Source: Pseudomonas mucoides
Lineage (GTDB): Bacteria; Pseudomonadota; Gammaproteobacteria; Pseudomonadales; Pseudomonadaceae
DNA: 64,000 nucleotides
NCBI RefSeq assembly: GCF_015461845.1
Contig: NZ_JACOPW010000001.1
Span: 620,001 to 684,000, forward strand
Reading direction: 5' to 3'
The position numbers were made by a program, and so were the translations under genes. Of the stretch, positions 56,057 through 64,000 are shown piece by piece (the stretch's first letter is position 1; every line of letters starts with the position of its first letter). The notes under the pieces are model-generated. The model saw only the letters and a list, made by a program, of their open reading frames with translations, did not search any database and was not told the DNA's origin.

Positions 56057-57538
56057 ATGAACAACCAGAACGCACCCGCTCCATTTGCCATTCAAGGTCA
56101 TCAATACATTAACGGCCGCTGGCAGCCAGGTCGCTCAACCAAACGCCTGGACAACCGCAACCCCTTCAACAACGAGTTGCTGTTGGACATGCCGCTCGCC
56201 TCGGTCGCCGATCTGGATGAAGCCTATCTGGCCGCCGAAAAGGCACAGCTGGAGTGGGCTGCGCTACACGCCGGCCAACGGGTTATGTTGCTTGAAAAGC
56301 TTGCCGTTATCGTTGCGCAGCGCAGTGAAGAAATTATCGACTGGCTCATCAAAGAGTCGGGCAGCACTCGAATCAAGGCTGGCATCGAGTGGCAAAGCAC
56401 GCTGAACCTGGTCCGAGAATGCGCGAGCATGCCGATGCAAGTAGAGGGTCGGATCTTGACCAGCTACAAGCCCGGCGAACAGAGCTTTGTGTTCCGTGAT
56501 CCACTTGGCGTTGTGGGGGTGATCAGCCCATGGAATTTTCCGCTTTATCTAAGCATGCGCTCCGTTATTCCGGCCTTGGCATTAGGTAATACCGTAGTGC
56601 TGAAACCTGCGAGTGATACCGCTGTCAGCGGCGGATTGTTGATCGCCTACCTACTGGAGGCGGCGGGCTTCCCTGCGGGCACCATCAACGTTGTTGTGGG
56701 CGCCGGATCGGAAATCGGTGACGCCTTCGTGGAACATCGAGTACCCAGGCTGATCTCGTTCACCGGTTCTACGGACGTGGGGCGCAATGTCGGGCGCATC
56801 GCCACGGGTGGCAAGCACATCAAACGCGTTGCTCTTGAACTCGGTGGTAACGCGCCACTGGTGGTGCTGAATGATGCCGACGTTGAAGTGGCAGCTCACG
56901 CAGCCGTGGTCGGCCGTTTCCTGCATCAAGGGCAGATATGCATGAGCGTCAACCGAGTGATTGTTGATCGCACCTTATACCCGGCGTTTGCAGAACTTGT
57001 GGTGGAGAGGGTCAGCAAGCTGAAAGTGGGTAACCCTAATGATGCGGACACCGTGATTGGGCCTGTCGTCAATCAATCGCAATTGAATGGCCTGTTACGC
57101 AAGATTGATCAGGCACACAGCGCTGGCCTGACTAAACTGTTCGGCGCTTCAGCCAACGGTCTGTTGCTCCCACCGCATGTTTTCGGCAACGTAAAAGCCG
57201 ATGACGCCCTGGCGGTAGATGAAACATTTGGCCCACTGTTACCAATGCTCATAGCCGACGATGAAGCGCACGCCCTGCGACTTGCGAATGCCAGCGAGTA
57301 TGGGTTGTCCAGTGCGGTATTCACCCAAGACATGGCGCGCGGGTTGCAGTTCGCTCGTGGCATCGTCGCCGGCATGACGCACATCAACGACATCACCGTC
57401 GATGACCAGCCAAACGCGCCCTTCGGAGGTGAAAAGAACTCCGGGCTCGGGCGTTTCAACGGTCATTATGCCGTCGATGAATTCACTCGCGCACACTGGG
57501 TGACCTGGCAGCCAGGTGGTCACCACTACCCTTTTTAA
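56057..57538 (+). CDS. Aldehyde dehydrogenase (vanillin/benzaldehyde type)
   Basis: A 493-residue NAD(P)+ aldehyde dehydrogenase. Catalytic Glu in ALELGGNAP near residue 261, catalytic Cys in HQGQICMSVNR near 295, cofactor region SPWNFPLYLSMRSV near 159. It is a paralogue of the decayed gene at 46990-48378 and is most like vanillin or benzaldehyde dehydrogenases. It lies 43 nt after the dioxygenase gene, so it may oxidise an aryl aldehyde before ring hydroxylation or an aliphatic aldehyde after cleavage. Confidence 0.88.
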   Translation: MNNQNAPAPFAIQGHQYINGRWQPGRSTKRLDNRNPFNNELLLDMPLASVADLDEAYLAAEKAQLEWAALHAGQRVMLLEKLAVIVAQRSEEIIDWLIKESGSTRIKAGIEWQSTLNLVRECASMPMQVEGRILTSYKPGEQSFVFRDPLGVVGVISPWNFPLYLSMRSVIPALALGNTVVLKPASDTAVSGGLLIAYLLEAAGFPAGTINVVVGAGSEIGDAFVEHRVPRLISFTGSTDVGRNVGRIATGGKHIKRVALELGGNAPLVVLNDADVEVAAHAAVVGRFLHQGQICMSVNRVIVDRTLYPAFAELVVERVSKLKVGNPNDADTVIGPVVNQSQLNGLLRKIDQAHSAGLTKLFGASANGLLLPPHVFGNVKADDALAVDETFGPLLPMLIADDEAHALRLANASEYGLSSAVFTQDMARGLQFARGIVAGMTHINDITVDDQPNAPFGGEKNSGLGRFNGHYAVDEFTRAHWVTWQPGGHHYPF

Positions 57539-57550
57539 TGCACCACGCAG

Positions 57551-57570
57551 TCAGCCCCTGTCGGGGCTGA
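57551..57570. terminator. Bidirectional terminator-like palindrome
   Basis: TCAGCCCC-TGTC-GGGGCTGA, a perfect 8-bp stem with a 4-nt loop between two convergent genes (aldehyde dehydrogenase ending 57538, DUF2236-like gene ending 57602). Confidence 0.65.
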
Positions 57571-57601
57571 TTGTCATGCAGGGCAACAAGGTGAGTTGGC
57601 G

Positions 57602-58666
57602 TTACTCGTCGCCGCCCAAAGCCGCTACCTGAGCCTCTATGGACTTGATGCTTTGTTTGTCGGCTGCATTTTGCGGTGTAACGCCATCGCCCAAAGCGGC
57701 ATGAAAAGGGCAACCGACAAATTTAGGATCATTCTTGTACGTTTCGACGTAATGCTCGGGGAATTGCTTGTCCAGCGCCTGGATGCCCTTTCGCACTTCG
57801 GCTTTATCTTCACTGGACATGTTCATCCGCTCTTCGATATAGGCTTCAGTCGGATCGTCGGCATTCATTTCCATCATGCCCATCATGTAGCCGGCCAGTT
57901 GCGGCAAAAGCTGGGCCGCGGCGGGGTCAGGGCGGTCGACCTGCATGGTGTCGAGCGTGGTGGTCAATGACATGGCGCGCAGTAACTGATGGCCAAACCA
58001 ATGCAACTCCTTGGGGAAGAAGCGGAAGACAAACTGCTCATGAATCGCCGTGATAATGAGATTGCCACGTTCAAGCTTGGGTTTTGGAGCATTTTCGAAG
58101 GCTTCGCAAAATTCCACGAGCGCGTCGAAACTATCCGGGTAACCAGTGATCGGCTGATCGTTTTCAGCACGGAAGAGTTTGCACATGTCACGCCAGAACA
58201 AGTGCGCGGCAATCTTCTCGTTCTCGGAGAGGCCCGGGGCGCCCATCTTCAACTTCAGACGGTGCATTGTGATGGCGGTGAATGCACAGACGTACACGTA
58301 ATCGTCATTATAAGAAAAGGCACCGGGATACTGCTTGGCCCAATGCGCATGAAGATTATTAATACCTTCAACCGACTTGATGGTGCGGCTGTCTTCAGGA
58401 CCGTAGAACCACCACAGCGCATTGGCGCTGCCGGTCTGCTCTACACGCGAGGTGGACCGTGAAACGACTTTGCCACCGTCTTCACGCCAGACCGCTCTGG
58501 AGCCCCAATCGGTGACGACAAAATTAGGGAAGGTCAACGCGTAGATGAAGTTCTGCATGAAGTCGTTCAGCCCGTAGCTGTTCGATAAACGCCAGATTTC
58601 AATGTAATCCTTGCTTGGGTCGAGGCTTTGGATTTTGGCTTGAATCCACTTTTTAGGGGCAGACAT
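57602..58666 (-). CDS. DUF2236/MpaB-like putative heme oxygenase, paralogue 1
   Basis: A 354-residue, mostly helical protein. Residues 100-130 (VEGINNLHAHWAKQYPGAFS and NDDYVYVCAFTAITMHRL) fit the conserved region of the DUF2236 family, which includes latex-clearing protein Lcp and MpaB; H106 or H108 would be the candidate heme ligand. No signal peptide. It shares clear similarity along its length with the protein at 60490. AGAGAGG precedes the start at 58666. Divergent from a PucR-type regulator whose region carries a 10-bp inverted repeat. The substrate is unknown. Confidence 0.6.
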   Translation of the reverse strand: MSAPKKWIQAKIQSLDPSKDYIEIWRLSNSYGLNDFMQNFIYALTFPNFVVTDWGSRAVWREDGGKVVSRSTSRVEQTGSANALWWFYGPEDSRTIKSVEGINNLHAHWAKQYPGAFSYNDDYVYVCAFTAITMHRLKLKMGAPGLSENEKIAAHLFWRDMCKLFRAENDQPITGYPDSFDALVEFCEAFENAPKPKLERGNLIITAIHEQFVFRFFPKELHWFGHQLLRAMSLTTTLDTMQVDRPDPAAAQLLPQLAGYMMGMMEMNADDPTEAYIEERMNMSSEDKAEVRKGIQALDKQFPEHYVETYKNDPKFVGCPFHAALGDGVTPQNAADKQSIKSIEAQVAALGGDE

Positions 58667-58857
58667 GTAGATCCTCTCTTCGCTTGAGTGCACATAGTGA
58701 ATACGAAAATAGAGGCCTCTGATCAGCGGCCTTCAGTCGTCAGACAGAAGCGCTCATGGCGCAACGTCTGGGTGCTCTCGATTTAAAAACACCACCACTT
58801 ACGATAGGGCCTCGCCCCGGGCCAGTCTCCGGTCTGTCCATCCAAGCTCGACGGCGT

Positions 58858-58896
58858 TTTTGGTATTGCAGTATCACCGCGACGCTATACTGCAAT
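58858..58896. promoter_or_regulatory. Candidate operator between DUF2236-like gene and PucR regulator
   Basis: ATTGCAGTAT (58865-58874) and ATACTGCAAT (58887-58896) are perfect inverted arms 12 bp apart. The left arm is embedded in TTTTGGTATTGCAGTA (58858-58873), a 16-mer that recurs exactly, on the opposite strand, at 60346-60361 before the second DUF2236-like gene. Confidence 0.7.
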
Positions 58897-58972
58897 CACA
58901 GTGCGCTGGATCCCCACGGGCGGCTGCGTGATGCGTACATAAATAATCATTACGACTCACAGGGAGTACCGT

Positions 58973-60268
58973 TTGACTACTGATCTCTATTCTCACCTGC
59001 AGCCAAAAGGCTCGGTCGAGGACGCTTTTTCCAAGGCGGTGATTGGTCAGCATCATCTGACCAATGCTGTGTTGAAGATGGGTGAAGGTGCGGTGGCCTG
59101 GGCGCTTGAGGAGGCCGCCAGTTCCCTCAAGCGCTTGCAGGACGAATTTCAAACGGTGCCTGACTTGCCGACGCCAGAGATACGCCTCAACCTTGAAACG
59201 CTCATCCTCGATATATTCATGAGTTCGTTATCGAGAAACAGTGAGCACTTTACGCTGAAATTGATCCCTTCAATGGCGCGACAAGCTGCACGTCGCGAAG
59301 TACCGTTCAGCAGCATCGTCAAAAACATGCGAGCCAACCAGACTATCTGGGTCAATCATTTTTTCACCGCGTCGGCGTCCAGGACTTTTGCACCCTCAAC
59401 GGTTCAACGGTTAGTCACCAACGGTGCATGCGTGGTGGATGAAATCATCGAGCACTTTGTGCTGTGCTACCTGGACGAGCGTCAGGTGCTGATGGAAAGT
59501 CAAATCGCGAGACGCCGCGCCCTTGTGGAAAAGTTGATCGGCAATGCGGGCGCGCTTCAACCATTCGAGCTAAAGCAAATCAAAAAAGATCATGGCCTGG
59601 ATCTTGAGCATTTCCATGTCGGTATCATTATTTCTGATCTCAACACCAAGCTCAGCTCAGACTTGGGTGAGTTACAACGCAATTTACAAGATGCAATCAT
59701 CGGCGATACACCGCTGGTAGTTTCCTTCACTCAGCATTTGACATGGGCTTGGGTCAGTACACCGCGCGCCCCTACTCCGACCCAACTGAAACGACTTGAA
59801 GAAACACTGGGGCAATTAAGTGGAACTCAATGTGCACTGGGTGAACCAGCGAAGGGCCCTGCTGGGTTCAGGCGTACTCATCTTCAAGCCAGAGATGTCA
59901 GTAGCGTTGCAATCCTTTCCCCAATCAAAGGCGTCATGCGCTGGGCTGACCATGTCCTGACGATCCTGGTCGGTCAGGATCTTGAAAAGGCCGCGTGGTA
60001 TGTCGACTCCGTGCTCGGACCTCTGGCAAACAAATCAGAGAAAGCCGGCGGCTACCGCCAAACACTCAGCGCTTACTTGCAGTCAGGCAACAGCTTGCTC
60101 CACGGTGCTGAAGCGCTAGGTATTCACCGCAACACGCTAGTGTATCGACTGCAACAGATAGAACTACTGCTGGGTTGTCCTATCAAGCAACGAGAGCTCG
60201 AAATACGCTGCGCCTTGCACCTGATCACCCAGTACGAGGGCCGTGTCCTCAAGCATGAAAGGGAATAG
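58973..60268 (+). CDS. PucR/CdaR-family transcriptional regulator
   Basis: A 431-residue regulator ending in the PucR-type HTH: NSLLHGAEALGIHRNTLVYRLQQIELLLG near residue 380. The middle is a GGDEF-like/CdaR domain, and the N-terminal ~170 residues are helical, perhaps the effector-sensing part. It starts at a TTG with AGGGAG 7 nt upstream; no ATG fits. Members of this family activate catabolic genes in response to the substrate. It lies between the two DUF2236-like genes. Confidence 0.87.
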   Translation: MTTDLYSHLQPKGSVEDAFSKAVIGQHHLTNAVLKMGEGAVAWALEEAASSLKRLQDEFQTVPDLPTPEIRLNLETLILDIFMSSLSRNSEHFTLKLIPSMARQAARREVPFSSIVKNMRANQTIWVNHFFTASASRTFAPSTVQRLVTNGACVVDEIIEHFVLCYLDERQVLMESQIARRRALVEKLIGNAGALQPFELKQIKKDHGLDLEHFHVGIIISDLNTKLSSDLGELQRNLQDAIIGDTPLVVSFTQHLTWAWVSTPRAPTPTQLKRLEETLGQLSGTQCALGEPAKGPAGFRRTHLQARDVSSVAILSPIKGVMRWADHVLTILVGQDLEKAAWYVDSVLGPLANKSEKAGGYRQTLSAYLQSGNSLLHGAEALGIHRNTLVYRLQQIELLLGCPIKQRELEIRCALHLITQYEGRVLKHERE

Positions 60269-60345
60269 AAACAGGTAAACAGTGAGATTGATGTATCCCA
60301 GTCGATAGACCATCAACGCACGTTTCAAGCGCTCGAGGGCCGCCG

Positions 60346-60381
60346 TACTGCAATACCAAAACCAATCATTATTTTGGTTTT
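60346..60381. promoter_or_regulatory. Candidate operator upstream of the second DUF2236-like gene
   Basis: The complement of 60346-60361 is TTTTGGTATTGCAGTA, identical to 58858-58873. Overlapping it is a perfect inverted repeat AAAACCAA (60358-60365) / TTGGTTTT (60374-60381). It lies about 110-145 bp before the start at 60490. Confidence 0.65.
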
Positions 60382-60489
60382 CCGGCCTAATGACTGCGCT
60401 CGGTACTTCTTCTAACTTGTAAGCCATCCGCAGGAAGCGCAATGACCATGCGCCCAGTGAGATGACAACAAAAATAAGAGGAAAACCCG

Positions 60490-61485
60490 ATGACCCGCAA
60501 ATGGATCGCCGCGCGTATTGATCAGCTCGACCCTGCTACCGACTATGACGAGATCTGGAAACTCTCTGCGGCTTATCGGCCAACCGACTTCATCATGAAT
60601 CTTGTGTACGCCGTCACTTTCCCTCACTTCTTCGTAAGGGAACTGGACGCGTTGCCTCTCATTGACAACGGTGACGGGAAAATTCTAAAAAACTCATTCA
60701 GACGCTCCGATGACACATCCTGGAAGATGCAGGTTTGGTGGCATTACGGTTCACACCACGACAAGACCCGCGAAAACGTTGAGTCGATAAACAAAATACA
60801 CTCCCACTACGCTCAGCGATTTGGCGAGAGCTTCAGCCGCAACGACACCTACGTCTACACGCTTTGCTATGAAGCAGCCGGCATGCATCGCCTGATGCAA
60901 CGCGTAGGTATGGCGGGCATGAGCGAAAAAGAGAAGCTCGCCGCTGTTAAATACTGGCACCAGATGTCAACCATTTTTCGCAACGCCGGGACGGGCGAAG
61001 CGATTACAGGCTTCCCTGATTCCTTTGATGGAATCATGGCCTTCATGGATCGCTGGGAAAGTGAGGATGTTCCCAAACACGACATGGGCCCACCGGCGGC
61101 GCGAGCAATAATCCAACAGTTCGCCGATCGTTATTTTCCAAAGTTCTCACACTCTCTGGTATTTGCCTGGGTGATCAGTCTTTATCCCGATCATCTGATC
61201 CGCGCCTACGAACTCAAACGACCCTCACCGTTGGCCAGGAAAGCATTGCGTTTGTTTACTGCCGGTTTTCTGTGGATGGGGGAAAAGGTGATCCCTGATC
61301 CGAAGGACACCTTCACGGAACGCCGGCAAGTGGCGCATGCCGCCAAGCGCGCTGCGGGTGCATCTAAAACACCAGATCAGCAGAGCGAGCAGGCGAAAGT
61401 CGCGGGTTGCCCTTTCCATCGATTCAGAGCAAAGCCCTCAGCGTCTGATGCCGCGAGCCCAGGTACCACGCAAGCAAAAAAATAA
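60490..61485 (+). CDS. DUF2236/MpaB-like putative heme oxygenase, paralogue 2
   Basis: A 331-residue paralogue of the protein at 57602: both begin KWI...LDP...DY.EIW.LS, share NVESINKIHSHYAQRF (H104, H106) and NDTYVYTLCYEAAGMHRL, and have GFPDSFDGIMAF. A C-terminal tail rich in Ala/Lys/Ser with VAGCPFHR is also echoed in paralogue 1 (FVGCPFHA). No signal peptide. It is followed by the SphA/MetA-type gene. Probably an oxidative enzyme acting on a hydrophobic compound; this is inferred from family membership only. Confidence 0.6.
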   Translation: MTRKWIAARIDQLDPATDYDEIWKLSAAYRPTDFIMNLVYAVTFPHFFVRELDALPLIDNGDGKILKNSFRRSDDTSWKMQVWWHYGSHHDKTRENVESINKIHSHYAQRFGESFSRNDTYVYTLCYEAAGMHRLMQRVGMAGMSEKEKLAAVKYWHQMSTIFRNAGTGEAITGFPDSFDGIMAFMDRWESEDVPKHDMGPPAARAIIQQFADRYFPKFSHSLVFAWVISLYPDHLIRAYELKRPSPLARKALRLFTAGFLWMGEKVIPDPKDTFTERRQVAHAAKRAAGASKTPDQQSEQAKVAGCPFHRFRAKPSASDAASPGTTQAKK

Positions 61486-61581
61486 TGTGCCAAAAGCACA
61501 TTGGTACCAGATTGCTTGATGCAAAAGCACTCTGGGAATTACCAAATAGCGCCAAAAAAAATAACAATAGAGCCAACAACG

Positions 61582-62580
61582 ATGAACACAATAAAAAAAA
61601 TTTGTCCAGCCTTGCTAGTCCTCGCCACTCTCTCGTCCCTAGAAACTGTAGCCGCCAACGGCCCTCCACCGCCTAGCGTTGGGGAGCCGAACGGGATCAA
61701 TCTGGGAGGCACCAGTTTTTACGATGGATTTGCCGGCCTGCCCGGCTTTTCGTTCCAGCAATACTTGAAGTACACCAGCGCCAGTTCGATTCGAAATAAC
61801 TCGGGTAAGGAAATCAAAGACTTTGATAACCCGAAGATCAATGTCACCAGCCTGATCAACCAACTCAGCTATTACTCGCCCAACACTATTGGCGCGGGCG
61901 CACACCTGGGCTGGAACATCATTGTGCCGATCGTTTCACTCGACGGTGACTTTGGTAGCAACGGTCCACAACTCAAGGACAACGCCACTGGAGTTGGCGA
62001 CGTCACCACCGGCCCGCTGGTGCAGTTCGATCCTATTGTCGATGAGCATGGACGACCTATTTTCGTCCAGCGCCTGGCACTGGATGTGTTGTTACCCGTC
62101 GGTAAATACGATGAACACAAGGACCTCAACCAAGGATCTAACTTCTACTCGATCAATCCTTACTGGGCGGCGACCTGGATGCCCGCACCCCGCTGGGAAG
62201 TGAGCTGGCGCTTGCACTATCTGCAAAACTTTAAAAACAAGGACCCAGCCAGCAGTTCAGTGCAACTGTTCGAAGGTCAGCCTGTGCGTGATACCCAGGC
62301 AGGCAAAGCGGCATGGATTAACTTTACTGCCTCCTATGAAGTGATACCCAACGTCTCAGTTGGCCTCAATGGGTATTACTTCAAACAAATAAGTGATGAT
62401 GAGGTCAATGGTCACCGCCTCGCCGACTCTCGCGAAAAAGTGCTTGGGATTGGCCCTGGGGTGTTCTGGAAAGTAGGCGATGGTGATGGTGTCTGGTTCA
62501 ACACTTATCGTGAGACCGAAGTAGAGAACCGCGCACGCAACGACTACGTCGTGCAGGTACGTTACGCGCACACCTTTTGA
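61582..62580 (+). CDS. SphA/MetA-pathway outer-membrane protein
   Basis: About 332 residues with signal peptide (MNTIKKICPALLVLATLSS ... AA) and the beta-barrel pattern of the phenol-MetA-degradation/SphA family (LNLGG-type start, LALDVLLPVGKYDEHKDLN, SINPYWAATWMPAPRWEVSWRLHYL), ending in Phe. Such proteins accompany aromatic and hydrocarbon catabolic operons and are taken to aid substrate uptake. The start at 61582 is chosen because the signal peptide begins there. It is 96 nt after paralogue 2. Confidence 0.8.
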   Translation: MNTIKKICPALLVLATLSSLETVAANGPPPPSVGEPNGINLGGTSFYDGFAGLPGFSFQQYLKYTSASSIRNNSGKEIKDFDNPKINVTSLINQLSYYSPNTIGAGAHLGWNIIVPIVSLDGDFGSNGPQLKDNATGVGDVTTGPLVQFDPIVDEHGRPIFVQRLALDVLLPVGKYDEHKDLNQGSNFYSINPYWAATWMPAPRWEVSWRLHYLQNFKNKDPASSSVQLFEGQPVRDTQAGKAAWINFTASYEVIPNVSVGLNGYYFKQISDDEVNGHRLADSREKVLGIGPGVFWKVGDGDGVWFNTYRETEVENRARNDYVVQVRYAHTF

Positions 62581-63015
62581 GGTCAAGAGCATTATCCTCG
62601 ATGTAGCGATACGTCGAGGTGGCGCTCAACTCTTCCCCGCCACGGACGCGTTGGCTTCCAAGTTAACCGTTCGTCGAAATAAATATTGGATATGGAAGTG
62701 GGTCGACAAATGGAAGGTGGGCCTCAACGAGCTGAACGGCAATCTGCAGGTAACTCCTACCGAGCACAATAGCCGTTCGTGTGTCTTTTGCGTTTGTCCG
62801 GCTGCACTGAAGATTAGCGCTACCGAGAACATATCCGTCGTTCACACCGAGATCGCCTATGACTTGTGCTACCTCAGTAATTCTTAATTCTACACAAATT
62901 TCAGATCCGCGTTTCGCCGATTATCTCGCCTACTCCGCAATGCCGCGAGTCGCATCAGGATGAAATTAACCCTGCATCGTTTCTGCTGAAAGACCACGCC
63001 AATAAAACGAGATCC
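62581..63015. other. Intergenic region before the chemoreceptor
   Basis: A 435-bp gap. Short open frames here (for example 62651-62887) have no ribosome binding site and no recognisable similarity. A weak stem near 62600-62620 (CTCGATG ... CGTCGAG) could terminate the SphA-type gene. Confidence 0.4.
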
Positions 63016-64000
63016 ATGATGCAATATTCGCTCGCAGGCAAAATGATGATGACGCTCACACTGGTCATGCTTTGCGTTTCACTCGCTGTCGCGACGCTCA
63101 ACTATCAATTCACGTCTCGGGAGTTGAGCAGACAGCAACTCAGGCAAGCCACTACGTTACTTGAGCTTGCGGCACAATCCCTAAGCGAACCGCTCGCGAG
63201 TGGTAATCAGGCTCAGATCGAAAACTTGCTGAATGAACTGTTGCGCGCCCCCGATGTTAATGGACTAACGGTGCGCGATTCCCGTACGCAACGTTCAACT
63301 TCTGTCAGTCAGAAAAACGCGGCTAATGTCTCCTTCCGGCTCAACACACAGGTAATGCATCATGGTCAGGCGCTGGCTATGCTGGATATTGAGTTCAACA
63401 ACCAGGCGCTGAGAACGACCCTGAAAACTGTATTACTGCAAAACTTGGCAGTCACCGCAGTTTTGTTGCTCGCTACCTTGGGGACTGTGTGGCTATTGAC
63501 CCGGCGTCACATTCTGCGACCAGTCAAAGAGGTCAGCCTTTGCCTGGCGCAGATAGCACGAGGTGAAGCTGACTTGAGTAAACGCCTAGATGCCAGTTGC
63601 CCTGATGAAATTGGTGAGTTGGCTGGCAACTTCAACCTAGTGCTTGAACGGCTATCGAACCTGATTGCGGATGTCGGGCTCGTCTCTAGCGCTCTCGATC
63701 AGCATGCCGGTGAAATGGACATAACAACTGGTCACACCTCGCACGCTACCGCCCAGCAGGTTCAGCAGGTCGAATCCGTAGCCGCTTCCGTGCAGCAACT
63801 CGCTCGATCCGCCATCCAGGTTGCCAGACACGCCTCGAGCACTAGCGCACAAACACGCGAGTCGGCAGCCCATGTCTGCGAAGGGAACGCCATGATGGAC
63901 GCCAGCCAGCAAATGGTCGAACGCCTGGGGACACAGATAGCCCATACCGCTCTGAAACTGGGTGACTTGATGCGAGACAGCGAGGGGATCGGTGCGATGG
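63016..64000 (+). CDS. Methyl-accepting chemotaxis protein (3' end outside the window)
   Basis: The first 328 residues of a chemoreceptor: TM1 near residues 10-28 (MMMTLTLVMLCVSLAVATL), a periplasmic domain of about 110 residues, TM2 near 145-163 (NLAVTAVLLLATLGTVWLL), HAMP (ILRPVKEVSLCLAQIARGE, then PDEIGELAGNFN), and the start of the signalling helices. No stop codon before 64000. Its short periplasmic region differs from that of the receptor at 23662. Adjacent to the DUF2236/SphA genes, so it may sense their substrate. Confidence 0.88.
   Translation, partial: MMQYSLAGKMMMTLTLVMLCVSLAVATLNYQFTSRELSRQQLRQATTLLELAAQSLSEPLASGNQAQIENLLNELLRAPDVNGLTVRDSRTQRSTSVSQKNAANVSFRLNTQVMHHGQALAMLDIEFNNQALRTTLKTVLLQNLAVTAVLLLATLGTVWLLTRRHILRPVKEVSLCLAQIARGEADLSKRLDASCPDEIGELAGNFNLVLERLSNLIADVGLVSSALDQHAGEMDITTGHTSHATAQQVQQVESVAASVQQLARSAIQVARHASSTSAQTRESAAHVCEGNAMMDASQQMVERLGTQIAHTALKLGDLMRDSEGIGAM

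Noticed and set aside
62651-62887. Small plus-strand open frame (78 codons) after the SphA-type gene
   Set aside because: Starts without a ribosome binding site, composition is not gene-like, and it overlaps a possible terminator region.

Overview
The window looks like a Pseudomonas chromosome, probably of the P. fluorescens/P. putida type. It has high-GC protein genes, an OprD-type porin, AAHS-family aromatic-acid permeases, and fragments resembling Pseudomonas tRNA-Pro and tRNA-Gly genes. Nearly all of it is catabolic accessory DNA. No ribosomal or other housekeeping operon is present, and no CRISPR array was seen.

Left part (1-25314). A CoA-thioester catabolic region of unknown substrate. 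One minus-strand operon (5932 to 74) encodes a DUF1302 outer-membrane protein, a DUF1329 protein, an SDR, a limonene-epoxide-hydrolase-like protein and an atypical APH-fold protein. A second minus-strand operon (17209 to 11041) encodes a double-length CoA-transferase, an SDR, an acyl-CoA dehydrogenase overlapping an APH-fold kinase (an ACAD11-like pair), and another SDR. A third (20597 to 17806) holds two Rieske-oxygenase-related proteins that look complementary: one keeps the Rieske cluster, the other keeps the catalytic iron site. Plus-strand genes encode a lipoprotein, a fused indolepyruvate:ferredoxin-type oxidoreductase, a GTP cyclohydrolase I and an EmrAB-type efflux pair. A chemoreceptor closes this part.

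Mobile junction (26034-32321). A tRNA-Pro 3' fragment with its terminator is followed by a tyrosine integrase gene split by a complete IS21-family element with a 7-bp target duplication; removing the IS restores the integrase frame. Next come an unknown gene, a tRNA-Gly 3' remnant and a second, decayed integrase of the same family. This looks like stacked integrative elements.

Right part (32964-62580), an aromatic catabolic island. (i) 3-hydroxybenzoate/gentisate module: OprD porin, 3-hydroxybenzoate 6-hydroxylase, FAH-type hydrolase, gentisate dioxygenase, permease and IclR regulator, plus a LeuCD-like pair best explained as maleate hydratase. No maleylpyruvate isomerase is present. (ii) GMC oxidoreductase, aldehyde dehydrogenase and a 4-His carotenoid/stilbene-cleaving oxygenase, which could feed hydroxybenzaldehydes into module i. 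(iii) A decayed aldehyde dehydrogenase. (iv) FUSC exporter, permease, FAH hydrolase, IclR regulator, MhpA-type flavin hydroxylase, extradiol dioxygenase and aldehyde dehydrogenase: a meta-cleavage route. (v) Two DUF2236/MpaB-like putative heme oxygenases flanking a PucR-type regulator, with an exact 16-bp motif shared by both promoters, and a SphA/MetA-type outer-membrane protein. A chemoreceptor starts at the right end and runs out of the window.

The most novel-looking items are the DUF2236-PucR-SphA system, the apparently split Rieske oxygenase, and the inferred regulatory wiring (shared promoter elements) of the gentisate/maleate module.
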